From an uncultured Gammaproteobacteria bacterium (GTDB lineage Bacteria > Pseudomonadota > Gammaproteobacteria > Pseudomonadales > Pseudohongiellaceae): a DNA stretch of 64,000 nt. The position numbers and the translations under genes were made by a program. The stretch lies in assembly GCA_913060495.1 (NCBI GenBank), contig CAJXRP010000003.1:62001-126000 (forward strand). The letters are read 5' to 3'. Under the pieces are notes generated by a model. That model did no database searches and was not told the origin of the DNA. It saw only the letters and a list, made by a program, of their open reading frames with translations. Below are positions 18,471 to 26,988 of this stretch, piece by piece (the first letter of the stretch is position 1; each line of letters starts with the position of its first letter).

Positions 18471-19097
18471 TCAATTCAATGAGTTTAGGTATTCTTCCGC
18501 GTTCTTGAAATCTCGAGACAATGCACGACTGAAGCCTAGTCGCACGAGGAAGGCGGTTAGTCTAGAGCTTGGTTTGTAGGCGACCGATACAATTGCCTCA
18601 ATATTTCCTGATGCTAATTCTGAGAAAGTATAATAACCAACGGAATAGTCTATGGGTACACTGACTGTTGAGAGTGACATGTCGGTGAAGTAAGCGAATC
18701 TGTTTGGCGGTTCGAAGATGACAATTTTTTGAATTAACTTTCTCCCATTGCTCATGGTTGTAATTCTTTCTGAGCCTGCGCCTAGCGTAGCTTGATCCGG
18801 CGACCCTGAATGATCAAACTGAATGCTTTCAATATCGTCAGAATACAGTGCTAGGCGGGCAAGTAGGGCATCAAAAACGACTTCGATGTCTTGGTTTACT
18901 TCAATAGACGTGTTGTTGTCTGGGCTTTCTATTGCGCGTTCAATTTCTTGCCTGATGAACTGCTCTGAGTACTCGCTGGCAAAAGTAGCTTGGCCTGTCC
19001 ACAGGGCGCAAAGGGTTAGGCAATACAAAGCACGTAAGCAGCATAGAGTCTTACGCTTTCTCTTCGCGCATAGCTGTGTTGTAGGTTTCAATGTCAT
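18471..19097 (-). CDS. Exported SRPBCC-fold (polyketide cyclase-like) protein
   Basis: About 208 residues. The N-terminus is basic (AKRKRKT) followed by a hydrophobic stretch ending TGQATFAS, so it is exported or membrane-anchored. The mature part (INQDIEVVFDALL-like start, ESIQFDHSG, IVIFEPPNRFAYFTDM, GYYTFSELASG, SVAYKPSSRLTAFLVRLGFSRAL) follows the START/SRPBCC helix-grip pattern that binds hydrophobic ligands. The ATG at 19097 and one at 19130 are both possible; neither has a clear ribosome site. It directly follows the sterol-desaturase-like gene, suggesting a shared lipid or hydrophobic ligand. Confidence 0.7.
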   Translation of the reverse strand: MTLKPTTQLCAKRKRKTLCCLRALYCLTLCALWTGQATFASEYSEQFIRQEIERAIESPDNNTSIEVNQDIEVVFDALLARLALYSDDIESIQFDHSGSPDQATLGAGSERITTMSNGRKLIQKIVIFEPPNRFAYFTDMSLSTVSVPIDYSVGYYTFSELASGNIEAIVSVAYKPSSRLTAFLVRLGFSRALSRDFKNAEEYLNSLN

Positions 19098-19143
19098 GGC
19101 GTTCCAGTTTTTCCTTAGCAAAAAATTCATCTTCTTAGCTCGA

Positions 19144-19959
19144 CTAGTGGGTCTCTCTATCTTTGCGAAACGGTTGAGTGAGAAGAGAGAATAAACCTAT
19201 TGAATCCTCTTCGTGATAGCCTCTTATGCCAAGGTCGATTGCAGCTTGTTCTTTGCTCGGCTGGTCTTTGTAGGTATGGAATAATTTATCCCACCAAGGA
19301 AAGTTGAAGCCGAAGTTTCTGCTATGTTCCTCCGCTTCTATTGAGTGATGAATTCTATGCATGTCTGGAGTCACTATGAAATAGCGAAGTGCTGCATCCA
19401 GTTTGGTAGGTAGCTTGATGTTGCTATGGTTAAACATCGAAGTGCCATTCAATACAATTTCAGCAATTAGAACGGCGATGCCAGGAGGTCCTAGAATTAG
19501 AATAAGAGAAAGCTTAATTACTGCTGAAAAGAGGATCGATAGAGGATGAAATCTAACGCCAGTAGAGACGTCGTAATCTAGATCTGTGTGATGCATTCGA
19601 TGCAATCGCCAAAGCGGTTTGAATCTATGAAATAGGCGGTGCTGTAGGTAAATGGTCAGATCGAATGCAAGAATATAGAGAGGAATGCCTATCAGCGGCC
19701 AGATATTGAGCCAATTGAAAAGGCCCCAATTCATTTCACTTGCCAGTAGCGCCGCACCAGTACCGACAACAGGAATAATAAGCGCCACAACAATTGTATT
19801 GAGGATGCTGATGCCAAAATTATTCAGCCATCGTTTGCTCTTTGGGTAATGAGATTGTCGCCTGGGTGAAAAAAATTCCAATAAAGCCAGTATCGTCAAC
19901 AATAGTATGAAGACGCTTAGTCGGATAAAAGGTTCAGATGTTACGTCTAGTCCATTCAT
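19144..19959 (-). CDS. Sterol desaturase / fatty acid hydroxylase family membrane protein
   Basis: A 271-residue integral membrane di-iron protein. The histidine boxes of the family are present: HRLFHR, HRMHHTDLDYD and MHRIHHS, set among four or so hydrophobic segments. The family inserts oxygen or double bonds into lipids using O2; the substrate here is unknown. It lies upstream of, and close to, the SRPBCC-fold gene. Confidence 0.88.
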   Translation of the reverse strand: MNGLDVTSEPFIRLSVFILLLTILALLEFFSPRRQSHYPKSKRWLNNFGISILNTIVVALIIPVVGTGAALLASEMNWGLFNWLNIWPLIGIPLYILAFDLTIYLQHRLFHRFKPLWRLHRMHHTDLDYDVSTGVRFHPLSILFSAVIKLSLILILGPPGIAVLIAEIVLNGTSMFNHSNIKLPTKLDAALRYFIVTPDMHRIHHSIEAEEHSRNFGFNFPWWDKLFHTYKDQPSKEQAAIDLGIRGYHEEDSIGLFSLLTQPFRKDRETH

Positions 19960-20019
19960 ACTTGATAATTCTATTGATGACTGTTTGTATCGCTTAGTAT
20001 TCTTGGTTCGACCAAAAAT

Positions 20020-21138
20020 CTACAGCCAGATCTCGCGGTTATCGAGGCGATCGATGTCTCTGGATAGTTTCATCTTTACAAGCTCGTTCATACTGCAGGC
20101 AGCTAGTAGGCCGTCAATATCTTCTTGTTCGGTTCTGCTTAAGCTTGCGTAATGATCCTGAGCACGTTTAAGCAGATAGAATCGATAAGGCTGGGCTAGT
20201 GCAGTTATTGTCTGCCCTTCGACTTCGAAATTACACATTCCTATGCCGCGTTCAGCTGGCGTGTTTGGGGCTAGAGCGTCTTGTTCAGTGAGCCACTTAT
20301 TGATGGCAATACATGCAGCTTCGGTCTCGGGTATAAAATCGATTGCGATCTGTCGAAGGACTTCAATCAAGGTGTCGGGAATCTGGTCGTCATCTAAGAG
20401 TTTATTATCTTGCTGTGCAAATTCTCCGAGATCTGCTTCCGGCCGATTCATTCGTTCAACCCAACGGTACAGAGAGATTGCTCTGCTTTGCATGAGCGAC
20501 AAGGGCTTGGGGTCACGACCCAGATGACCGTATAGCGGCGCTATCATTCCGAAATCACCGATGCAGGGTCTGTTGCCAAGTAGATACGGGTATTCAGAAA
20601 AATGTGCACTCAGCTTGGGTAACAGCCTGCAATATAGTGATTCAACGAGAGAAAATGTGTCGGAAATGGCGCCAAAACTACGGCCGGCATCACGCATCTG
20701 GTTCATGCGTTTCTCTGCCAGCGCCTTTCTGTCCAAGTTAGGTGGTATGAATGTTTCGAAATGGAATTGAACAAACTCTTTGTTGAAGTCATCAAAATTC
20801 CAGCGGTAGTGCATTGCTGGTCGAAGCAATCCTTCCATTCCGATTACGTCAAATAGTCTGCTAATAAACTGTTGCTTCGGGGTTTTCGGGGAATAGAGTT
20901 GTCCATTTCGTGACTCATAGTGATCGATAATTGCCGCCCCGTCTCGAATGACCTCACCGTTAGCCGTTTCAACCACAGGAATGCTTCGGCGTCCGCCCAT
21001 CTTGGGTAGGACGTTCGTTTCATAGTGCTGTGTGTTTGGGAGAACTTCTCGGTAACTAAGCCTAGACTTAATTAGATAGCTTCTTGCTTTACCAGTGTAG
21101 AGGGAGAGGGGGGAGCCATATAGTGTGATTTCTGACAT
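20020..21138 (-). CDS. Large glutathione S-transferase-like protein
   Basis: A 372-residue protein with an N-terminal thioredoxin-like GST domain (ITLYGSPLSLYTGKARSYL, RRSIPVVETANGEVIRDGAAI with the cis-Pro before Val) and an all-helical C-terminal domain (PYLLGNRPCIGDFGMIAPLY, the N-capping box). It is longer than a standard GST of 200-230 residues; the extra C-terminal part (about 260-372) looks helical and has no motif I know. Cytoplasmic; substrate unknown. Confidence 0.82.
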   Translation of the reverse strand: MSEITLYGSPLSLYTGKARSYLIKSRLSYREVLPNTQHYETNVLPKMGGRRSIPVVETANGEVIRDGAAIIDHYESRNGQLYSPKTPKQQFISRLFDVIGMEGLLRPAMHYRWNFDDFNKEFVQFHFETFIPPNLDRKALAEKRMNQMRDAGRSFGAISDTFSLVESLYCRLLPKLSAHFSEYPYLLGNRPCIGDFGMIAPLYGHLGRDPKPLSLMQSRAISLYRWVERMNRPEADLGEFAQQDNKLLDDDQIPDTLIEVLRQIAIDFIPETEAACIAINKWLTEQDALAPNTPAERGIGMCNFEVEGQTITALAQPYRFYLLKRAQDHYASLSRTEQEDIDGLLAACSMNELVKMKLSRDIDRLDNREIWL

Positions 21139-21278
21139 TTCTCAATTCTCTTTTCGTTCAACAGTCCAGTCTGTGGCGAGTAGTCACTCTATCATATCGA
21201 CGGATTATGATAGATAACACTTTCAAGCATGAGCGAAGCTGAATATTATGCTTCGCAAGTAATTGATTTCAGCAGAGA

Positions 21279-22991
21279 ATGAAAACTATGAACAGACTGG
21301 CCAATACAGTGAATTCGACTTGGGGCAGAACTTTCCGCGAGACTGCGGCGGCATTGCTACTTTTGTTGCTTACGGCTTGTTCAAGTATGAATGCACCGCT
21401 TCATCCGCAGACCGCGATTTCAAGTGGTGAGCTCACCGAGCGGCAGTCTAACTATGATGTGCAGCACTATAGATTAGAACTGAATGTCTATCCTGATAGA
21501 AAATTTCTAGAAGGAAATGTCTTGATGGAGGCTGTCGCGCTGCAGGGCCTCTCCGCCATTGAGCTCGACCTCGATCCCCGATTCGAAGTGTTGGCCGCAT
21601 CGATCGATGGCGAGCCAGCACAGTTTCAGACCGAAGGTGGCAAGCTGATTCTAACAGGGGAAATAATCACGGCTGGGCGCGAGTTCAAGACACAGGTGTC
21701 GTATGAAGGTAAGCCCTACGAAGCGGAGAATCCGCCTTGGGACGGCGGTTTTGTCTGGACACAGACAGACTCTGGCGAACACTGGATAGCAACGGCGGTT
21801 CAAGGCAGAGGTTGTGATCTTTACTGGCCGTGTAAAGACCATATATCGGATAAGCCTGAAAAAGGGGCTGATATGCTGATCACTGTGCCTTCGGAACTCA
21901 CTGCTGTCATGAATGGCGTGTTGGTTTCAGAGTCCAGTTTTGGAGATCGAACTACCTATCATTGGAGCACGAAGAACCCAATCTCTGCCTACCATCTTGC
22001 TATCAATATTGGCCCATTCAAAAAGTATGAGCTACAGCACTATAACGCGCTGACTGCGAACCCTATTCCTGTTATTTTTTACCATGTTTCAGATGATATG
22101 GAGAAAATCGAGAAGCTCATCAAGAAAGATTTTATGTCTCAGCTAGATTTCTTCGAAAGGATGCTCGGTCCTTACCCGTGGGGAGAGGAGAAGATTGGTA
22201 TCGTAGAGATTCCCTATCTGGGTATGGAACACCAGACCATGAACGGCTATGGGAACGGCTATGAGTTAGATCCATATGGCTTCGACTGGTTAATGCAGCA
22301 CGAGTTCTCTCATGAATGGTTCGGCAACCTAATGACGCAAGAGAGCAGTGAAGATTTCTGGCTGCATGAGGGTTTCGCCAATTACATGCAGCCCGTCTAT
22401 GCACAGAATGTTATTGGAGATGCGGGTTATTGGAGCTATATGTGGGATTTTTACAATGGCATGGCGAACTGCAAACCAGTCGTGCCTAGCGAAACGGTAT
22501 CGATGGACTATTTCGATTCGAACGATGCCTATTATAAAGGTAGTTGGACGCTGCATACGTTGCGCGGCTTGGTCGGTGAAGATGTCTTTTGGCGTTCGGT
22601 TCGCCGACTGGTCTATGACACGGCGGAGCCGTGGTCGCTGTCCTATCCAATACAGCCTACGCGGCGAAGCAACGACGATTTCGTAAGAATCACTAGCGAA
22701 GAATTTGGTGAGGACCTATCTTGGTTCTTCGACATGTATTTGGGAAAAGCGGCAGTACCGCGATTGGTGCAGGAGAGGAACGACAAAGGTGTGAGCTTTA
22801 GTTGGCCAGACAATCCAGAGGCCAATTTCAGTATTCCGATCTTGGTTACGCAAGACGGCCAAGTTACAGAGTATTCAGTGCCATCTACTGGGGAGTTTTT
22901 TCCTCTGCCTGAGGATGCCTTACTTCAGATAGACCCTAGGGTTACGCTGTTTAGAGATTTTGGTACCACAGAGGCTTGCGTGATTGATTGA
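21279..22991 (+). CDS. M1-family aminopeptidase, probable lipoprotein
   Basis: A 570-residue zinc aminopeptidase. The zinc site is QHEFSHEWFGN followed by WLHEGFANYM, matching HExxH-x18-E, and the substrate N-terminus is likely held by GMEHQTMNGYG, a variant of the GAMEN motif. The N-terminus ends in LLLLLTACSS, a lipobox, so the protein is probably anchored in the outer or inner membrane facing the periplasm. It lacks the long C-terminal helical domain of PepN. It probably helps to digest peptides. Confidence 0.9.
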   Translation: MKTMNRLANTVNSTWGRTFRETAAALLLLLLTACSSMNAPLHPQTAISSGELTERQSNYDVQHYRLELNVYPDRKFLEGNVLMEAVALQGLSAIELDLDPRFEVLAASIDGEPAQFQTEGGKLILTGEIITAGREFKTQVSYEGKPYEAENPPWDGGFVWTQTDSGEHWIATAVQGRGCDLYWPCKDHISDKPEKGADMLITVPSELTAVMNGVLVSESSFGDRTTYHWSTKNPISAYHLAINIGPFKKYELQHYNALTANPIPVIFYHVSDDMEKIEKLIKKDFMSQLDFFERMLGPYPWGEEKIGIVEIPYLGMEHQTMNGYGNGYELDPYGFDWLMQHEFSHEWFGNLMTQESSEDFWLHEGFANYMQPVYAQNVIGDAGYWSYMWDFYNGMANCKPVVPSETVSMDYFDSNDAYYKGSWTLHTLRGLVGEDVFWRSVRRLVYDTAEPWSLSYPIQPTRRSNDDFVRITSEEFGEDLSWFFDMYLGKAAVPRLVQERNDKGVSFSWPDNPEANFSIPILVTQDGQVTEYSVPSTGEFFPLPEDALLQIDPRVTLFRDFGTTEACVID

Positions 22992-22993
22992 GC

Positions 22994-23419
22994 TTATTGT
23001 TCATCACCAAAGGTCGGCAATATCAATTGGTAGGCCTCATTTAGCAGAGCTACTACGTCTTGTGTGTACTTCTGAGCATGTATGTCCTGTATAGCTGCCA
23101 AGCGCAAATCCATTTCGCTCATGAGGTGGGAGAACTCCGCGCTATCGGCGGCGGTATAAGCCACTTCGAACCCCGGGATGAACTCTAGGATCTCTTCGTG
23201 TAGGGATGTGACCTCTATCTGCTCTGCTGCTGTAAGCAATGTGTGATAGGCGCTAATAAGCCGCGTGGCTTGTTGCGCATTGTCTATTCCGTCCTCTATG
23301 GATTCTATAGGGCCAATGAGATCGCCTTCAATCGTGAGGAGTAAGATCTCATCTTCAGCCCCTTGGGCATTGGAGAGTGCAATGCCCAAGAATACGAGGA
23401 CGGGTAGATAGTAAGTCAT
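22994..23419 (-). CDS. Secreted helical protein of unknown function
   Basis: A 141-residue protein with a signal peptide (MTYYLPVLVFLGIALSNAQGAE) and a mostly helical, acidic mature part (pI low, many Glu/Asp). No family recognised. It converges on the M1 peptidase gene with two bases between stop codons, and shares strand with the NTF2-like gene upstream. Confidence 0.55.
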   Translation of the reverse strand: MTYYLPVLVFLGIALSNAQGAEDEILLLTIEGDLIGPIESIEDGIDNAQQATRLISAYHTLLTAAEQIEVTSLHEEILEFIPGFEVAYTAADSAEFSHLMSEMDLRLAAIQDIHAQKYTQDVVALLNEAYQLILPTFGDEQ

Positions 23420-23456
23420 TCGGTCCTATGTCCTGAAGGTAAAAACCTGAAGTAAT

Positions 23457-23921
23457 TTACTTGTCTTCATAGGAGAAAACAGACTTCAGTTCACGCTTAC
23501 TGATCTTCCATCCACTATCTGTTAGCTCGAAGTCGTCATGATACTCGCCGATGATGGCGAAACCTTCCGTGGAGTTTGATCCTGCAGCTGAGGTATAGAT
23601 GGTTGCGTAGCTGACACCGGATGCATGGAGTTCATCGATAGGTTCAATACGAATGGTGCTCATTAGGTGGCGTATAGAGCCGCTGCTATCTAGGCCCTCG
23701 ATTCGAGCTCGAATATTGGCGCGGCCTTCCCAGGACCCATTGCCCACTTTGAGTGATGCATCCTCTGTAAATAGGTTTGAAAAGGCTACGGCATCGTATC
23801 TGTCGCGGTGGTAGGCGTAGTCAGTAACCAAATTCGCGCAGTCGCGATAGACGTCGCTAGCGTAGGCGGCGGGAATTAGTCCAATTGATAGGGATAAGAA
23901 TAAAAAGGCGCGCTTTAACAT
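23457..23921 (-). CDS. Exported NTF2-like (SnoaL-type) protein
   Basis: A 154-residue protein with a signal peptide (MLKRAFLFLSLSIGLIPAAYA) and a SnoaL-like domain: CANLVTDYAYHRDRYDAVAF, FTEDASLKVGNGSWEGRANI, RHLMSTIRIEP, WKISKRELKSVF. The family includes polyketide cyclases and limonene epoxide hydrolases; function here is open. The ATG at 23921 has AGGA seven bases upstream and starts the signal peptide. It overlaps nothing and follows the polytopic membrane protein gene. Confidence 0.78.
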   Translation of the reverse strand: MLKRAFLFLSLSIGLIPAAYASDVYRDCANLVTDYAYHRDRYDAVAFSNLFTEDASLKVGNGSWEGRANIRARIEGLDSSGSIRHLMSTIRIEPIDELHASGVSYATIYTSAAGSNSTEGFAIIGEYHDDFELTDSGWKISKRELKSVFSYEDK

Positions 23922-23967
23922 CGGAATTTCCTGATTTAGTGAGACGAGAGTGAAAGAGTCTACTAGC

Positions 23968-25089
23968 TTAGCCAAAGAATATCATTGCTATCAATATAAC
24001 GAGTAGCGGTGTGGCATTGGCACAGGTAAATCGAATCAGGCTGCCGCTATTGAAGGGCCATACCTGCATAGAGCGCGCTGTCTGCTGCAGAGAGTCGAGT
24101 GCTTTCACATCGGCAATCTGCTCATCAGTCAGGCCTTTCAAATCATTGGCGCCGATGCCTTGTTTTCTATTAAGCGCCGAGTAGCGCTCATTGATCGAAA
24201 GCAGAAGCTTCTGTTTAGCGTCGCGCATGACATCTGTGAGGGCATACAATGGAAGGAAGAATCCTACGCCTGAAAGAATTACATAGGAAAGGATAAAGAA
24301 AAAATTATAGATGCTGAATAATTCTAGATTGTAGACGAATGTGTTAGTGACAATAGCCAGGCCAGCAACAGCTCCGAAAACAATCATGCCCCAATACAGT
24401 TTTTCTGATTGGGCCATTAGGCTGCCTAGTCCGCCGCAGCCATCCGGGTGAAAGGGTTGGATATTGACGTTGAAGCCGAATAGCATTCTAAGAATTAAGA
24501 ATGCGCCGTAGAGCCGCAACGCCACATAAGTCATGAAGTAGTAGAGAAAGAAGGCGTGAATAGGAATCAGGTACCCCGCGATATACTGATCGGCAGCGTA
24601 CCAAGTGCCATTCGATTGTAAAACGCTTGAGGTTAATGCGGCGGCAGAGATACCCACCACATAGGGCAATAGAACAAAAGTGGGGTTGGTTAACTTAGTC
24701 TTGGTAAAACGTCGAACTTTTTTCCAATCATCATTCGTGGCCTGCAGCACACCTGAATCAGTCAGTTGTCTTAAGGTGCTTGGGAAAGCACCGAAGTACG
24801 CGCTTACAATAAAGATTAGGGTTGGAAACGCAAATAGAAATTGATTCCACCATCCGATGTCGTGCATCAGATCGAGGTTAAGATTGTCATTGATAAGACT
24901 GCCCTCGAAAGCCGTAACAAACGCCGCCGAGAAGCTGAGCATGGCCGCGATTGAAACTGCAAAGAACCGAGAACGAATTGCTAAACGCCCGATTATGCTG
25001 CCTAAGCGATCACCATGAACCATGGAAAACAGGCCAAGTTCAGCCTCTTTGGGTAATCGGATTTCGGTGAGAAGTGCTCTTATAGTCAT
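23968..25089 (-). CDS. Polytopic membrane protein of unknown function with HPDGCGG motif
   Basis: A 373-residue protein with about seven hydrophobic segments (for example FFAVSIAAMLSFSAAFVTA, FLFAFPTLIFIVSAYFGAF, YVVGISAAALTSSVL, FNFFFILSYVILSGVGFFL-like, ANATPLLVILIAMIFFG). A loop holds PFHPDGCGGLGSLM, which looks like a conserved functional site, and a cytoplasmic helical stretch follows TM6. I do not recognise a characterised family; transporter and signalling roles are both possible. Confidence 0.65.
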   Translation of the reverse strand: MTIRALLTEIRLPKEAELGLFSMVHGDRLGSIIGRLAIRSRFFAVSIAAMLSFSAAFVTAFEGSLINDNLNLDLMHDIGWWNQFLFAFPTLIFIVSAYFGAFPSTLRQLTDSGVLQATNDDWKKVRRFTKTKLTNPTFVLLPYVVGISAAALTSSVLQSNGTWYAADQYIAGYLIPIHAFFLYYFMTYVALRLYGAFLILRMLFGFNVNIQPFHPDGCGGLGSLMAQSEKLYWGMIVFGAVAGLAIVTNTFVYNLELFSIYNFFFILSYVILSGVGFFLPLYALTDVMRDAKQKLLLSINERYSALNRKQGIGANDLKGLTDEQIADVKALDSLQQTARSMQVWPFNSGSLIRFTCANATPLLVILIAMIFFG

Positions 25090-25273
25090 CGAATCAGCAA
25101 ATTGAAGTTAATATTTAGTATGCAAGCCCTGAGTATTCGGATGCTAAAAGGCCCTTCAAGGGCTAATCAGGTATGCTATATCCTATCTTTATCGCGCCAC
25201 AGATGTGCGGAATAAGTTAGTGTTATATCTACTATCGGCCTACAAGCGCCTCGATTAAGGAGCTATTGAGACT

Positions 25274-25834
25274 ATGTCGTACATAAAAGTAGTATTTAAA
25301 TGGGCAGGAATATTGCTTGGCTTAATCCTACTATTGGGTGCAGTTGCCTATGGCATTATGCGAATGAATGACGGGCCAGTGGAATTTTATCCTTGGTTTA
25401 CTATAAGTATAGGGGGCCCCTTTCGTAGTGGAGAGTTAACGGCGGCACCGGAGAGTTGGGAATTCTTGCGAGAGCGCGAGGAGATCGAGATCCAGACGCT
25501 CAAGCCCACTACATCGCGGACAGTTTGGGTGCCGATAGTCGGCGGTGAGCTTTTTATAGTCAGTGGTTATATGAATTCACCCATTGGCAGGCTATGGAAG
25601 CAGTGGCCAGCCTACATGGAAGAAGATAATCGAATATTGATTCGAGATGAGGGGAAGATATATGAGCAATGCCTGCAAAGAGTGCTCGATGATCCTCTGA
25701 AGGCGGTGCCTGTATTAGCGGAGCTTGGCAGGAAATATTTCGGTGGCACTGGAGAATTGGTGCCGGGAAGTGAAATCGCGGTTACCAGTGGCTCGATCTG
25801 GATGTTCGAAGTTACTGCTTGTGAACAAATATAA
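25274..25834 (+). CDS. Membrane-anchored split-barrel-like protein
   Basis: A 186-residue protein with one N-terminal transmembrane helix (WAGILLGLILLLGAVAYGI) and a periplasmic beta-rich domain. The pattern GGPFRSGELTAAPESW, TVWVPIVGGELFIVSGYMNSP, RLWKQWP and VLIRDEGKIYEQ-like strands resembles the split-barrel fold of PNPOx/deazaflavin-dependent nitroreductases. A shorter relative lies at 54423-54920 (GGQLTEHPTNW). Cofactor and activity are unknown. It is followed after 13 bases by the next gene and probably cotranscribed with it. Confidence 0.6.
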   Translation: MSYIKVVFKWAGILLGLILLLGAVAYGIMRMNDGPVEFYPWFTISIGGPFRSGELTAAPESWEFLREREEIEIQTLKPTTSRTVWVPIVGGELFIVSGYMNSPIGRLWKQWPAYMEEDNRILIRDEGKIYEQCLQRVLDDPLKAVPVLAELGRKYFGGTGELVPGSEIAVTSGSIWMFEVTACEQI

Positions 25835-25847
25835 AGAGGAAGAGCGT

Positions 25848-26522
25848 ATGTTCTTAAAGACACTAGTCGGTATTCTTTCGTTTGGCGTAGTCGCGACTGC
25901 AATAGCGCAGACAGATATCAGTGGTACTTGGATGCTTAACGGTCCAGGAACAGAGAGTGAGATTCTATTGAGCGAAGAGGGAAAGCGCCTGCAAGATGAC
26001 TACGAACTGTTGGAGGATGATCCTAGCCTCTATTGTACGCCGGCTAGTTCATCGAGAATTTGGGCAAATCCAGGTGCGCCTATTAAGATAGAGCAAACCG
26101 ACACAAGCATTCTAATTAGTTATGAGCTTTTTGATCTTCGGCGTGAAGTACCGTTGGGGGGCGAGTCTGCTCTAAGGAATCAGCCTAGCACTCAAAATTT
26201 GAATGGCACATTTTTTCCGGAGATGGGTTCCTCGTTCGCGAGCTACGACGGCGAACGTCTTATTATTGAATCTAGAAATCACGCCTACGGATATATTAGA
26301 ACGTCACGGGGAATACCGCAGGCACCGAGCACAACCGCAATCGAAGTGTTGGAGGTGGAAGGCGACATACTGCATATCACCCATACCTATATCGATGAAT
26401 CGTTATTCGAGAAACCGTTAGTGCTTGAATATTTTTTGAGGCGGGCAGACGATACCGTACTCAACGTGTATGACTGCACTGAGGCAAACTACAATTGGTT
26501 CGATGAGCTGAACGCGAATTAG
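25848..26522 (+). CDS. Exported protein of unknown function
   Basis: A 224-residue protein from the ATG at 25848, preceded by AGAGGA at 25835-25840. A signal peptide ends at AIAQTD. The mature protein begins DISGTWML and is beta-rich; two Cys are seen (YCTPASS, VYDCTEANYNW). The start resembles lipocalin-like sets of secreted proteins that sit beside DUF6152 genes, which is the case here. Function unknown. Confidence 0.65.
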   Translation: MFLKTLVGILSFGVVATAIAQTDISGTWMLNGPGTESEILLSEEGKRLQDDYELLEDDPSLYCTPASSSRIWANPGAPIKIEQTDTSILISYELFDLRREVPLGGESALRNQPSTQNLNGTFFPEMGSSFASYDGERLIIESRNHAYGYIRTSRGIPQAPSTTAIEVLEVEGDILHITHTYIDESLFEKPLVLEYFLRRADDTVLNVYDCTEANYNWFDELNAN

Positions 26523-26537
26523 GCTGGGAGAATAAAA

Positions 26538-26909
26538 ATGAAGAAAATTATATTGATCGCAGTACTGTTAAGCGCTCCATTTTTCGTTAGCGCACATCAT
26601 TCGACGGCTGCGAATTTTACGCAAGAGATAATCTCAGTAGAAGGCACAATCGAGCGGGTCCGATTTCAAAACCCCCATTCCTCTGTGCTAATTAAGAACA
26701 CAGATGAGCAAGGTAAGGAAACTTTCTGGCTAATAGAATCCGTCGGTAGAACTACTTTGGAAAGGCAGGGTGTTTCATTTGATCTACTTGAGGTAGGTGT
26801 GATGGTAAAGGCGACCGGAAGGAAGGGACGCAGAGAGTTTACGATGTACCTGCGAGATATAGAGTTCGAAGATGGAGCCGTCTTCGTGCCTGAGCCAGAC
26901 CTCTATTGA
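26538..26909 (+). CDS. DUF6152 family exported protein
   Basis: A 123-residue protein with a signal peptide ending FFVSAHHST and the DUF6152 pattern: A-H-H-S at the mature start, then VEGTIERVRFQNPHSSVLIKN and a C-terminal GRKGRREFTMYLRDIEF. It is a small OB-like beta barrel. The conserved His-His at the mature N-terminus could bind metal. GGGAG eight bases upstream supports the start. Third gene of the operon beginning at 25274. Confidence 0.8.
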   Translation: MKKIILIAVLLSAPFFVSAHHSTAANFTQEIISVEGTIERVRFQNPHSSVLIKNTDEQGKETFWLIESVGRTTLERQGVSFDLLEVGVMVKATGRKGRREFTMYLRDIEFEDGAVFVPEPDLY

Positions 26910-26944
26910 TGTTGAGGTCCAGCCTAATTAATTAGTGAATGCCT

Positions 26945-26974
26945 CGAGACAGATTTTCTGGCGGCACTGTCTCG
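26945..26974. terminator. Hairpin between convergent genes
   Basis: CGAGACAG / CTGTCTCG perfect 8-bp stem with a 14-base loop, between the DUF6152 stop and the amidohydrolase stop. No T run. Confidence 0.4.
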
Positions 26975-26988
26975 TTACGATTTAGTGA

